Source of the DNA: Streptomyces sp. NA02950
GTDB taxonomy: Bacteria > Actinomycetota > Actinomycetes > Streptomycetales > Streptomycetaceae
Direction: 5' to 3'
Assembly (NCBI RefSeq): GCF_013364155.1
Contig: NZ_CP054916.1
Span: 6,259,001-6,323,000, forward strand
Length of the DNA stretch: 64,000 nucleotides
Shown here: positions 46,186 through 56,080 of the stretch, piece after piece
Position numbering within the stretch: the stretch's first letter is position 1
How the letters are laid out: each line of letters begins with the position of its first letter
Notes under the pieces: model-generated
Database searches by the model: none
What the model was told of the DNA's origin: nothing
The model's input: only the letters and a program-made list of their open reading frames with translations
Made by a program: the position numbers and the translations under genes

Positions 46186-46233
46186 ATGCGTTTCGGGCTG
46201 CTTCTCCTTAGCTGCCGCGGCGAGGGCCTGTAG
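46186..46233 (+). CDS. leuA leader peptide (four consecutive Leu codons)
   Basis: ATG 46186 opens MRFGLLLLSCRGEGL (15 residues, stop 46231-46233), with CTG CTT CTC CTT, including two rare CTT codons. A TAGGCT box lies at 46171-46176. It is the known type of leucine attenuation peptide of Streptomyces leuA: starvation stalls ribosomes in the Leu run and prevents the downstream hairpin. Confidence 0.85.
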   Translation: MRFGLLLLSCRGEGL

Positions 46234-46258
46234 TCGTAGGCCGACCCCCTCCCCGCGG
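46215..46258 (+). promoter_or_regulatory. leuA attenuator hairpin
   Basis: CCGCGG-C-GAGG (46215-46225) pairs with CCTC-C-CCGCGG (46248-46258), with an inner GGCCT/AGGCC stem (46225-46229/46238-46242). It overlaps the last part of the leader peptide frame, so a ribosome on the Leu codons would compete with its folding. Confidence 0.65.
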
Positions 46259-46276
46259 AGTTCGGTGTTGCGGTGA

Positions 46277-48115
<1,839 letters not shown>

Positions 48116-48251
48116 CACCCGGCGGACGGCTCGCCGCCAGGGCCGGTCGGCCCATCGGCAAGGGCCGGTTGACCCGTCACCCACATGGGCCTCGTCCACC
48201 GCGTGAGGTGGGCGGGGCCCCGGGTTTGGCCTGTTGTCTCCGTACGGGGTA

Positions 48252-48288
48252 CTGACGTCACATCATTGATGTGGCTAGCATCACGTCA
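48252..48288 (+). promoter_or_regulatory. Promoter with embedded palindromic operator
   Basis: CTGACG (48252-48257), a 17-nt spacer and TAGCAT (48275-48280) form a good -35/-10 pair. The spacer contains the perfect palindrome CACATCA-T-TGATGTG (48259-48273), and an outer pair TGACGT/ACGTCA (48253-48258/48283-48288) surrounds the -10. It is a candidate repressor site for the downstream TerB-like gene. Confidence 0.65.
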
Positions 48289-48328
48289 ACGCGGCAACGT
48301 GGCCGAAGCGTTATGGAGGTGTGACGTG

Positions 48329-49042
48329 GTGCACGCGCGTGCCCGACGAGACCGGGACCTGTGTGTGGTAGGCGTACGCACTCTGTGGCGGACCGTCGGC
48401 GACGGTGAGTTCTTCTGCCCCGACTGCGGAGGCGACCGCAACTACCGCCGCCGCACCGGCCGGCGCCGTATCGTGCTGCTCGGGCTGCCGCTGCTGCCCC
48501 GCGGTCCGGTCGCCCCGGTCGTGGAGTGCGCCGCCTGCGGCGGCCGGTTCGGCACCGAGGTGCTCGACCACCCCACCACCACCCGCTTCTCCGCGATGCT
48601 GCGCGACGCCGTGCACACCGTCGCCCTCGCGGTCCTCGCCGCGGGCGGCACCGACGCGGCCGCGGTACGCCAGGTCGCGGTCGGCGCGGTCCGCGCGGCC
48701 GGGTTCGCCGATTGCAGCGAGGACCAGCTCCTCGCCCTCATCGAGGCCCTCGCCGCCGACACCGGCCGCCTCCCCGGCGCCTGCGGCACCGGTGAGCGCG
48801 ACGGCCTGGACCCGTGCGGCACGGCGCTTGCCATCGAGCTCCACGAGTCCCTGGAGCCCCTGGCGCCCCATCTGGCGCCCACCGGCCGCGAGGCGATCCT
48901 CCTCCAGGGCGCCCGTATCGCGGTCGCCGACGGCCCCTACCGTCCGGCCGAGCGCGCCGTCCTGGAGACCGTCGGCCGCGCCCTGATGATCGGCCCCGAC
49001 GACACCGCCCGCCTGCTGGCCGCCACCCGCGCACCCTTCTGA
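48329..49042 (+). CDS. TerB-like protein with N-terminal zinc ribbon
   Basis: About 237 residues from GTG 48329 (a GTG one codon earlier is equally possible; GGAGGT at 48315-48320). The N-terminal knuckles FFCPDCGGDRNY and VECAACGGRFG form a zinc ribbon. The C-terminal ~150 residues are helical: MLRDAVHTVALAVLAAGG, GAVRAAGFADCSEDQLLALI and ILLQGARIAVADGPYRPAERAVL with conserved acidic residues, typical of the TerB (tellurite/stress) fold. The function is unknown; TerB proteins bind metal or scaffold membrane-linked stress complexes. It is preceded by a palindromic promoter. Confidence 0.8.
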   Translation: MHARARRDRDLCVVGVRTLWRTVGDGEFFCPDCGGDRNYRRRTGRRRIVLLGLPLLPRGPVAPVVECAACGGRFGTEVLDHPTTTRFSAMLRDAVHTVALAVLAAGGTDAAAVRQVAVGAVRAAGFADCSEDQLLALIEALAADTGRLPGACGTGERDGLDPCGTALAIELHESLEPLAPHLAPTGREAILLQGARIAVADGPYRPAERAVLETVGRALMIGPDDTARLLAATRAPF

Positions 49043-49177
49043 CCCCCTCGCCCGCCCCCGCGCGCCGGGCGCGTACTCCCGGGGGAGTAATCCCGCCCCT
49101 TCCGCCACCGCCGCAGTAGGCGGTATCTCCCTCGTGCGCGCGACGATCCGGGCGCGCGGCGGCGGAAGTCTGGGGGC

Positions 49178-51352
49178 ATGGAGACCACATCGCCGCGGAT
49201 ACGGCGCGCGCCGGAGGAACCACCCACGTCCGCCTCCGGCAGACGGCGGGCCCTGCCCTGGGCCGTCATCGGGGCCTGGGTGCTGCTGCTCCTTGTCGCC
49301 GTGCCGTTCGCCGGAAAGCTGGAGGACGCCAAACGCGACACCGCCGTCGACTATCTGCCGGCGGGGGCCGACTCCACCCAGGTGGCCCGGCTCCAGGAGG
49401 AGCTGCCCGGCGGGGACACCACCGACCTCGTGCTCGTCTACCACCGCGACGGCGGGCTGACCCGGGCCGACCGCGGGGCGGCGGGCGCGCAGGTGGCCGA
49501 GGTGGCGCGCGGCCATGAGCTGGTGGGCCGGAAGGTGCCGCGCGGGATTCCGTCCGCGGACCGCACCACCGTGATGTATCCGGTGGCGCTCACCGGGCTG
49601 ACGGACGAGAAGGAGCGGGCGGACGTCGTCCAGGAGATCCGCGACGGGCTCACGGACCACCCCGAGGGGCTGAGCGTGCGGGTCGGCGGACCCGGGGCGG
49701 TGGCGGCCGACTCGCAGGAGGTGTTCGCCTCCACCGACGGCACCCTGATGATCGCCACCGCCGCCGTGGTCGCCGTGCTGCTGATCCTCACCTACCGCAG
49801 CCCGTTCCTGTGGCTGGTCCCGCTGGTCGTGGTCGGGTTCGCCGCGATGGCCGCGATGGGCGTCGTCTACGGGCTCATCGAGGGCTTCGACCTCGTCGTC
49901 ACCAGCATGAGTTCCTCGGTGATGACCGTCCTGGTCTTCGGCGCGGGCACCGACTACGCCCTGCTGATCGTGTCCCGCTACCGCGAGGAGCTGCGCCGCC
50001 ACCGCTCCCCGTACGACGCGATGCGCGAGGCCCTGCGCGGCTGCGGACCCGCGGTGCTCGCCTCCAGCGGGACCGTCGCCGCCGGGCTGCTGTGTCTGCT
50101 CGCCGCCGACCTCAACAGCAGCAGCGGACTCGGCCCGGTCGGGGCGGTCGGTGTGGTGTGCGCGCTGGCCGCGATGACGACCCTGCTGCCCGCGGTGCTG
50201 GTGCTGCTGGGCCGCCGGGTGTTCTGGCCGCTGATCCCGGCGTACGGCGATGAGCCGCGCACCCGGCGCGGGCTGTTCGGGGCGATGGGCGAATCGGCGC
50301 GGCGCAGGCCCGTCGTGGTACTGCTCGGCGGCGCGGCGCTGCTGGGCGCGCTCGCGCTCGGCGTGCTCAACCTGCCCGGCAACCTCAAGCAGAACGACAC
50401 CTTCACCGACAAGCCCGAGTCCGTGGCCGCGACCGAGACCCTCGCCCGCGCCTACCCGGGCGCCAGCAGCCAGCCCATCAGCGTGCTCGCCCACACCGCG
50501 CGGGCGGATCAGGTGCTGGCCCGGGCGCGCGGCACCGAGGGGGTCGCGAACGCCACCCGGGGCCGCAGCGGCGGCGGCTGGACCGAGGTCGACGTCTTCG
50601 CCAAGGGGGCCCCGCAGTCGCCGGAGGAGACGGCCACCCTCCACGCCCTGCGCTCCGGGCTGGGCCGGATCGACGGCGCCGAGGCGCTGGTCGGCGGTCC
50701 CAGCGCCCAGCAGCTCGACCTCGAGGACACCAACGCCCACGACCGGATGCTCGTCATCCCGCTGGTGCTGATCGCCGTGTTGCTGATCCTGGCGGCGCTG
50801 CTGCGCGGTCTGATCGCACCGCTGGTGCTGGTGGTGGCCGTGGTGGCGGTGTGGGGCGCGGCCCTGGGGCTCGGCGGGCTGGTCTTCGAACCGGTCTTCG
50901 GCTTCGCGGGGGTCGATCCCGGGCTGCCGCTGCTGTCGTTCGTCTTCCTGGTCGCCCTCGGCGTCGACTACGGCATCTTCCTGATGCACCGGATGCGGGA
51001 GGAGGCCCTGCGCGGGGCCGGGGTCACGGAGGCCGCCGTCACCGCGCTGCGGACCACCGGCGGGGTGATCGCCTCGGCCGGGCTGGTGCTGGCCGCGACC
51101 TTCGCGGTGCTGGCCACCCTGCCGCTGGTGATGCTGGTCGAGATGGGCTTCATCGTCGCGGTCGGCGTGCTGCTCGACACCTTCCTCGTCCGGACCTATC
51201 TGGTGACCTCGGCGAGCCTGCTGCTGAAGCGGTGGGTGTGGTGGCCGGGAGCGCTCTTCCGGCGGCCGGGCGCCGGAGCGGGTGCCCCCGGTCCGGCCGG
51301 CCCCGTTCCCGGGGCCCGGTCCGGGACGGCCGAACCGGCCGTACGGGGCTAG
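49178..51352 (+). CDS. MMPL-family RND transporter
   Basis: 724 residues with 12 predicted helices in two halves. Each half has an extracytoplasmic porter loop (after AVIGAWVLLLLVAVPFAGKLEDA, and after ALLGALALGVLNLPGNLKQND) followed by a bundle with FGAGTDYALLIVSRYREEL in the first half and LGVDYGIFLMHRMREEAL in the second, the paired GxxxDY proton-relay motifs. Actinobacterial MMPL proteins export lipids or small hydrophobic compounds. The next two genes are a two-component pair in the same direction, but a hairpin and a 144-nt gap separate them, so co-regulation is only suggested. Confidence 0.93.
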   Translation: METTSPRIRRAPEEPPTSASGRRRALPWAVIGAWVLLLLVAVPFAGKLEDAKRDTAVDYLPAGADSTQVARLQEELPGGDTTDLVLVYHRDGGLTRADRGAAGAQVAEVARGHELVGRKVPRGIPSADRTTVMYPVALTGLTDEKERADVVQEIRDGLTDHPEGLSVRVGGPGAVAADSQEVFASTDGTLMIATAAVVAVLLILTYRSPFLWLVPLVVVGFAAMAAMGVVYGLIEGFDLVVTSMSSSVMTVLVFGAGTDYALLIVSRYREELRRHRSPYDAMREALRGCGPAVLASSGTVAAGLLCLLAADLNSSSGLGPVGAVGVVCALAAMTTLLPAVLVLLGRRVFWPLIPAYGDEPRTRRGLFGAMGESARRRPVVVLLGGAALLGALALGVLNLPGNLKQNDTFTDKPESVAATETLARAYPGASSQPISVLAHTARADQVLARARGTEGVANATRGRSGGGWTEVDVFAKGAPQSPEETATLHALRSGLGRIDGAEALVGGPSAQQLDLEDTNAHDRMLVIPLVLIAVLLILAALLRGLIAPLVLVVAVVAVWGAALGLGGLVFEPVFGFAGVDPGLPLLSFVFLVALGVDYGIFLMHRMREEALRGAGVTEAAVTALRTTGGVIASAGLVLAATFAVLATLPLVMLVEMGFIVAVGVLLDTFLVRTYLVTSASLLLKRWVWWPGALFRRPGAGAGAPGPAGPVPGARSGTAEPAVRG

Positions 51353-51358
51353 CCGCGT

Positions 51359-51397
51359 GGTCCGGACCGGCCGCACAGGGGACGGTCGGTCCGGACC
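51359..51397 (+). terminator. Hairpin after the MMPL gene
   Basis: GGTCCGGACCG (51359-51369) pairs with CGGTCGGTCCGGACC (51384-51397 region), about 11 bp with a bulge. It is a plausible terminator. Confidence 0.45.
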
Positions 51398-51496
51398 CGG
51401 AACTGCCCCGTGTGTACGGGGTGGAGCTGAACCGCCCCGTGCACACGGGCCGGACCGCTCCTGGTCCGCCCGAGACCGATCCCCGAGGATGGAGCC

Positions 51497-52849
51497 GTGT
51501 CCGCACATCCCACGTCCCCGCTCCCGCACCGCCCGGTGCGCCATCTGCCCGGGTGGCCCCCGCTGTGGACGGCGCTGCACGCCCTGCACAACGGCGGGCG
51601 GCCGGCCGAGACCCGCGCCGAGGCCCGGACCCGGCGGCGCGTCGACGCCGCGATCGCCGGTGCCGTACTCGCCGTGCAGTGCGCCCTGGCCCTGCTCAAC
51701 CTGGGCCACAACGGCCACCGTCCGGACGCGCTGGGCTGGTTGCTGCTCATCGCCAGCGCCGCGGTGCTGGTCGGGCGGCGGCACAGCCCGATGCTGGTGA
51801 CCGCGGCCGTGGTGTTCATGGTCGGCCCGTACCACGCCATGGACAACGTGCACATCGCCGTCGTCCCGGCCGGGCTGATCGCCGTCTACACCCTCGCCGT
51901 GATCGGCCCGCCGCTGCGGTCCTTCCTCACCGTCTCCCTGGTCATCGCGATCATGGTGACGGTCATGTCGCTGCGCGCCGGAGCCCACGCCGGTATCGAG
52001 ATGCTGCGCAGCTCCGGCTGGGTGCTGTCGGTCGTGGTGATCGGCGAGGCGGTCCGGATCCACCGCAAGTACATCGCGGCGATCGTGGAGCGGGCCGAAC
52101 GCGCCGAGCGGACCCGCGAGGAGGAGGCGGCCCGCCGGGTCGCGGAGGAACGGCTGCGGATCGCCCGCGATCTGCACGATCTGCTCGCGCACAGCATCAC
52201 CCTCATCGGCGTCCAGACCTCGGTCGCCGCGCATGTCCTGATCGCCGACCCGGACCGGCTCGACCGCGAGGCGCTGTCCACGGCGCTCGACGGGATCGCC
52301 GGCACCTGCCGGGACGCCCGCGCCGAACTGCGCGCCACCCTCCAGGTGCTGCGCGGGGACGAGGGCGACGGCACGGGCGGCACGGGCGGCGCGGACACCG
52401 ACCCCATCGCGCCGCCGCCGGGACTCGCGGGCCTGGCCGATCTCGCCGCGGCGGCCGAGGCGGCGGGCGTACGCGTCGAACTCGCCGTCGGCGTCACCGA
52501 GTCGGACCTGTCGCCCGCGGTGGGCGCGGCCGCGTACCGGATCGTGCAGGAGGCGCTGACGAACGCCGTACGGCACGCCCCCGGCACCCGGGTGCGGATC
52601 ACGCTCGCCCGGGAGGAGACGGCGCTGTGCGTCTCCGCCGTGGACGACGGCCCGGCGGACGGGCGGACACCGCCCGCCGGGCCCGAGCCGGGCCATGGCA
52701 TCGTCGGTATGCGTGAACGCGCCCGCAGCGTGGCCGGGAGCCTGACCGCCGGACCGCGCGAGGACGCCCCCGGCTTCGCTGTCCGCGCGGAGCTGCCCCG
52801 GGGCAAGGCCGGTTCCGTCCCCGCGAGCTCCCTGGAGGCCACCCCATGA
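51497..52849 (+). CDS. NarL-type sensor histidine kinase
   Basis: 450 residues from GTG 51497. The N-terminal part (~45-190) holds five or six membrane helices without a large sensor loop. The HisKA_3 dimerisation/phosphoacceptor box is RIARDLHDLLAHSITLIGVQ (His near 232), and the HATPase domain has YRIVQEALTNAVRHAPG (N box) and GHGIVGMRERA (G box). A Gly/Asp linker (DGTGGTGGADTD) precedes the ATPase. It autophosphorylates and passes phosphate to the response regulator encoded next; stops overlap (ATGA). Confidence 0.94.
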   Translation: MSAHPTSPLPHRPVRHLPGWPPLWTALHALHNGGRPAETRAEARTRRRVDAAIAGAVLAVQCALALLNLGHNGHRPDALGWLLLIASAAVLVGRRHSPMLVTAAVVFMVGPYHAMDNVHIAVVPAGLIAVYTLAVIGPPLRSFLTVSLVIAIMVTVMSLRAGAHAGIEMLRSSGWVLSVVVIGEAVRIHRKYIAAIVERAERAERTREEEAARRVAEERLRIARDLHDLLAHSITLIGVQTSVAAHVLIADPDRLDREALSTALDGIAGTCRDARAELRATLQVLRGDEGDGTGGTGGADTDPIAPPPGLAGLADLAAAAEAAGVRVELAVGVTESDLSPAVGAAAYRIVQEALTNAVRHAPGTRVRITLAREETALCVSAVDDGPADGRTPPAGPEPGHGIVGMRERARSVAGSLTAGPREDAPGFAVRAELPRGKAGSVPASSLEATP

Positions 52850-53592
52850 ACCCGAGCGACCCCGGCGGACCGGCCGGGCGCCCCGCCCCGGCGATCCGGG
52901 TGCTGCTCGCCGACGACCAGACGCTCGTCCGCTCGGCCTTCGCCATGCTCGTCGGCTCCGCGCGGGACATGGAGGTGGTCGGCCAGGCGGGCACCGGCCG
53001 CCAGGCGGTCGAGCTCGCCCGCACCGCCCGCGCCGACCTCGTGGTGATGGACATCCGGATGCCGGACCTCGACGGTATCGAGGCCACCCGGCGCATCGCG
53101 GCGGACGAGGACCTCACCGGGGTCAGGATCCTCGTGCTGACCACCTACGACACCGATGAGCACATCGTGGAGGCGCTGCGCGCGGGCGCGTCCGGCTTCC
53201 TGGTGAAGGACACCCGGCCCGCCGAACTCCTCGACGCCATACGGACCGTGGCGGCGGGGGAGTCCCTGCTGTCGCCCGGCCCGACGTCCCGGCTGATCGC
53301 ACGGGTGCTGCGCCTCCCGGCCGCTCCGGCGCCCGGTGGTCCGGCGCCCGGCGCGCTGGCGGCGCTGTCGGCGCGGGAACGTCAGGTGCTCACCCTCGTC
53401 GCGCGCGGGCTGAACAACGCCGAGGCGGCACAGACGCTCGGTCTCTCACCGCTCACCACCAAGACGCATGTCAGCCGGATCATGGGCAAGCTGGGTGCCC
53501 GGGACCGGGCCCAACTGGTCATCGCGGCCTATGAGTCGGGCCTGGTCACCCCGTCCGTATCCGGTCCTCAGCCCGCCGCGGGGCCCTCCTGA
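52846..53592 (+). CDS. LuxR/NarL-type response regulator
   Basis: 248 residues. The receiver domain (~17-135) has the acidic pair in LLADDQTLVRS, phosphoacceptor Asp in LVVMDIRMPDLDG and Lys in SGFLVKDTRP. A Pro/Ala/Gly linker leads to the C-terminal LuxR helix-turn-helix (LSARERQVLTLVARGLNNAEAAQTLGLS then TTKTHVSRIMGKLG). The start overlaps the kinase stop. Its 3' end overlaps the convergent AhpD-like gene by 25 nt. The likely targets include the MMPL transporter (inference). Confidence 0.95.
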   Translation: MNPSDPGGPAGRPAPAIRVLLADDQTLVRSAFAMLVGSARDMEVVGQAGTGRQAVELARTARADLVVMDIRMPDLDGIEATRRIAADEDLTGVRILVLTTYDTDEHIVEALRAGASGFLVKDTRPAELLDAIRTVAAGESLLSPGPTSRLIARVLRLPAAPAPGGPAPGALAALSARERQVLTLVARGLNNAEAAQTLGLSPLTTKTHVSRIMGKLGARDRAQLVIAAYESGLVTPSVSGPQPAAGPS

Positions 53593-54188
53593 GCGGGGGC
53601 CGGGGCGAGATGCCCGTGAAGCGGCGCCTGCGTCATCCGGTTGGCGAACGTGGACAGGGTGTACGCGCCGATGCCGAGCACCACCTCCAGCGCGTTGCGC
53701 CGGGTGTATCCCTGGGCCAGGAAGGCGTCCAGGGCGCCGGGGCTCAGCGCTCCGGTGGTGGCGAGGGCATCGAGGGCGAAGACCCGTACGGCGTCGAGCC
53801 GTCCGTCCTCCAGCGGCTGTGCCGCGCGCAGGGCGTCGATGAGCGCGCCGTCCGCGCCGAGGGCGCGGATCGTGGCGGTGTGCATCTCGACGCAGAGGTG
53901 GCAGGCATTGCGGACCGCGATCGTGAGGATGAGCACTTCGCGGGCGAGCGGATCGAGCGTGGTCGTCTCGAACGCCCCGCTCAGCTTGAGGAATCCGTCC
54001 AGCAACTGCGGCGACTCGGCGAGTCTCGCCACGGCGGGGGAGAGATGGCCGAGGCGCTGGACCGTCGCCTCCATGGGGCGCCGCGCGGCGGGCGGGGCGG
54101 TGTCCAGGGTGTGGACGGGGAAGGCGTGGTCGGAGCCAGTGGTGCCGGAGCCAGTGGTGGTGGCCGTGGGCAGGGAAGAGATGGGCAC
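53568..54188 (-). CDS. Carboxymuconolactone decarboxylase/AhpD-like protein
   Basis: 206 residues from GTG 54188 (GGGGG ~7 nt upstream). The CMD core has LAREVLILTIAVRNACHLCVEMHTATIRALG with the redox pair C-H-L-C and the nearby His of the AhpD proton relay, so peroxidase-linked thiol activity is possible. An ~20-residue Thr/Ser/Gly-rich N-terminal extension precedes it. It is divergent from a MarR regulator over a 83-nt region with a palindrome. Possible role: defence against peroxides or electrophiles. Confidence 0.87.
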   Translation of the reverse strand: MPISSLPTATTTGSGTTGSDHAFPVHTLDTAPPAARRPMEATVQRLGHLSPAVARLAESPQLLDGFLKLSGAFETTTLDPLAREVLILTIAVRNACHLCVEMHTATIRALGADGALIDALRAAQPLEDGRLDAVRVFALDALATTGALSPGALDAFLAQGYTRRNALEVVLGIGAYTLSTFANRMTQAPLHGHLAPAPAQEGPAAG

Positions 54189-54203
54189 GGTGAACCCCCG
54201 CGC

Positions 54204-54248
54204 TAGAATGGACAATGTGGTTGTCGAAAAAGTAAACCAGGTTGTCGA
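54204..54248. promoter_or_regulatory. MarR-type operator between AhpD-like and MarR genes
   Basis: GACAA-TGTGG-TTGTC (54211-54225) is a perfect palindrome. Its right half GGTTGTCGA (54219-54227) recurs directly at 54240-54248, 21 nt (two helical turns) downstream. TAGAAT (54204-54209) could be a -10 in one direction. Confidence 0.65.
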
Positions 54249-54271
54249 TCGACGCAAGGGGGACTGCCGCC

Positions 54272-54739
54272 ATGGCTGAGAGCACTCCGGGCTTCGAGCT
54301 GCCGCTGCTGCTCTTCGCGGGATTCCGCTCGATCGTCGACCAACTGCACGCCGAACTGGCCCGCCAGGGCCACCCCGACGTCCGCCCCGCCCATGGCTTC
54401 GCCATGCAGGCCATCGGACGGGACGGCGCCACCGCGAGCGAGCTGGGCCGACGGCTCGGTGTCTCCAAACAGGCAGCGGGCAAGACCGCCGACCGGCTGG
54501 CTGCACTGGGCTACGCGGTCCGGGTGGACGACCCGGCCGACGCCCGGCGCAAGGTCATCCGGCTCACCCCGCACGGCTACGACGTACTGGCGCGGTCGGC
54601 CGCCGTCTTCGAGGAGCTGCGCACCGCATGGGCCGAGCGGCTGGGCGAGGAGCGGCTGCGCCAACTGGAGGCGGATCTGCGGACGATGGCGCCGCCCAGC
54701 GGCTTCCGGCTCGATGTGGCGGGGTGGTTCGGCGCCTGA
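54272..54739 (+). CDS. MarR-family transcriptional regulator
   Basis: 155 residues from ATG 54272 (AAGGGGGA ~9 nt upstream). The winged helix has ATASELGRRLGVSKQAAGKTADRLAALGYAVRVDDPADARRKVIRLTPHG (described as recognition helix at ~65-85 and wing DDPADARRKVIRLT). There is no N-terminal Cys of the OhrR type, so it may sense a ligand rather than peroxide. It is divergent from the AhpD-like gene and probably represses both through the palindrome between them. Confidence 0.93.
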   Translation: MAESTPGFELPLLLFAGFRSIVDQLHAELARQGHPDVRPAHGFAMQAIGRDGATASELGRRLGVSKQAAGKTADRLAALGYAVRVDDPADARRKVIRLTPHGYDVLARSAAVFEELRTAWAERLGEERLRQLEADLRTMAPPSGFRLDVAGWFGA

Positions 54740-54767
54740 GCGCGCCCGGGTTCCCTCCTTCCCCGGT

Positions 54768-55874
54768 TCACCCCTTCCCTGGCGCGTCAGGGGTTCCCCA
54801 GTCCTTCCGGTACGCCGTCCAGTCCCCCTCCGTCGCGGCGAAGTCCACGTACAGCGCCACCCCGAACCGATCCCGGTGGCGGTCCTGGCGGCCGAGGCCG
54901 AGCCTGGTGCCGCGCACCGCCGCCGTGACCGTCTCGGCCCAGGCGTGACGGCCGATGTTGCTGGTGTGGTAGCCGGGCAGGCCCATCAGCAGGTCGGTGG
55001 ACGGTGGGGTGATCTCGAGCGCCAGCTCGGTCTGCTGGGCCACGTACCCGCCGTACAGGCTCTCCAGCGGCATCGCGGTGTCGTACGACATCACCGCGAT
55101 CTGATCGACCCGCCGCGCCACCTGGCCGAAGTACGTCTGCGACCACCATTTGGGGTGGCCGGTGAAGAAGCCCGCCACCGAGTGCAGCCCGGGCAGCGGG
55201 TCGATCTGATGGGCCGCCACCGACAGCGGGGCATGGCGGGAGCGGGTGAGGGCGTGCAGATCGTCGAGGAGCGAGAGATAGGAGCGGTCGCCGGAGTGCA
55301 GCGGCTCCAGGTCGAAGTGCACCCCGTCGAAGCCCGCGTCCAGCACCTGCCGCGCGGACCGTACGACCCGGGCCCGGTTGTCCCGGTCGCCGAGCCGGAG
55401 CCCGGTCGGGCCCTCGGTGGCCAGCTGATCGCCCAGCCACGCCTGCACGCGCACCCCGGGCAGTTCGCGGTGGACGGCCTTCAGCAGCCAGGCGGCCTTG
55501 GGGTAACGGGCCGCGGGCAGGGTGCCGTTGTGCTCCAGCGGGCCCGCGTGGACGTACAGATCGCGGATGCCGCTGCCGCGTACCCGCCGGGCCAGGCCCG
55601 CCAGTTCCCGTTCGCCGTTGCGGCCGTCCACCCAGGCGTGGCCGAGCCAGACGGCGTCCCGGCCCCGGGTCTGGGTGCCGGGCTTGAGGTCCCCCGCGTA
55701 CAGCAGCCGCAGCGAGACCCCGGCGGCGAGGACGCCGAGGACCAGACAGCCCACGAGAGTCGCCGTGACGCGCTTGGGCCACTTCAGCCGGGGGTGGGTC
55801 CAGCCGCGTCGGACCGCGCGCCGCGCCCGCCGGAACCGGTCGGCCGTGGCCTGGACTATGCGTGGCTTCTTCAC
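54768..55874 (-). CDS. Membrane-anchored TIM-barrel protein (GH18-like fold)
   Basis: 368 residues from GTG 55874. A basic start (KKPRIVQATADRFRRARRAVRRG) is followed by one membrane helix (~36-58, VTATLVGCLVLGVLAAGVSLRLL). The extracytoplasmic domain has strands typical of a glycosidase barrel: IRDLYVHAGPLEHNG, VRVQAWLGDQLA, FDGVHFDLEPLHSGD (acidic DxxxDxE-like motif of GH18), PLSVAAHQIDPLPG, WWSQTYFGQVARRVDQIAVMSYD and FGVALYVDF. It is probably a cell-surface glycan-acting enzyme, conserved in Streptomyces but uncharacterised. The frame stays open upstream into the IS200 tnpA stub (to 56027), which could mislead start calls. Confidence 0.8.
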   Translation of the reverse strand: MKKPRIVQATADRFRRARRAVRRGWTHPRLKWPKRVTATLVGCLVLGVLAAGVSLRLLYAGDLKPGTQTRGRDAVWLGHAWVDGRNGERELAGLARRVRGSGIRDLYVHAGPLEHNGTLPAARYPKAAWLLKAVHRELPGVRVQAWLGDQLATEGPTGLRLGDRDNRARVVRSARQVLDAGFDGVHFDLEPLHSGDRSYLSLLDDLHALTRSRHAPLSVAAHQIDPLPGLHSVAGFFTGHPKWWSQTYFGQVARRVDQIAVMSYDTAMPLESLYGGYVAQQTELALEITPPSTDLLMGLPGYHTSNIGRHAWAETVTAAVRGTRLGLGRQDRHRDRFGVALYVDFAATEGDWTAYRKDWGTPDAPGKG

Positions 55875-55929
55875 GAAGGGGAGGCTAGCGAGCGGTAGGC
55901 GAGGAGTCGCATCCGGTTGTGCGCCGCAC

Positions 55930-56027
55930 CGCTCGCACCGCTGATGCGCCGCACCGCGCTGGTCGGAGAAGACGCCACGCCGGTACTTCGTCACAAAAAC
56001 AAAGTGCGCATGACGAAGGGAACGCAC
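55930..56027 (-). pseudogene. tnpA (Y1 transposase) 5' fragment
   Basis: The minus-strand frame from GTG 56027 reads RSLRHAHFVFVTKYRRGVF then SDQ, the strand-1 signature of IS200/IS605 TnpA (HLVFVTKYRRGVF). After about 23-30 residues similarity stops; the HUH and catalytic Tyr motifs are absent. The frame then continues without a stop into the TIM-barrel gene, a fortuitous fusion after deletion. Confidence 0.75.
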
Positions 56028-56080
56028 AGTGTCTACCAGTTCTGATCGATCGGCCCTCAGTCATAAACCAGCTGAGTACG

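Noticed and set aside
48311..52696. A 1461-codon minus-strand open frame
   Set aside because: Antisense to the TerB-like, MMPL and kinase genes, with Arg/Gly/His-rich composition and no domain.
54768..56027. A 419-residue fusion of the tnpA stub and the TIM-barrel protein
   Set aside because: The two parts belong to unrelated families. The join is an accidental open frame after a deletion; the normal start is near 55874.
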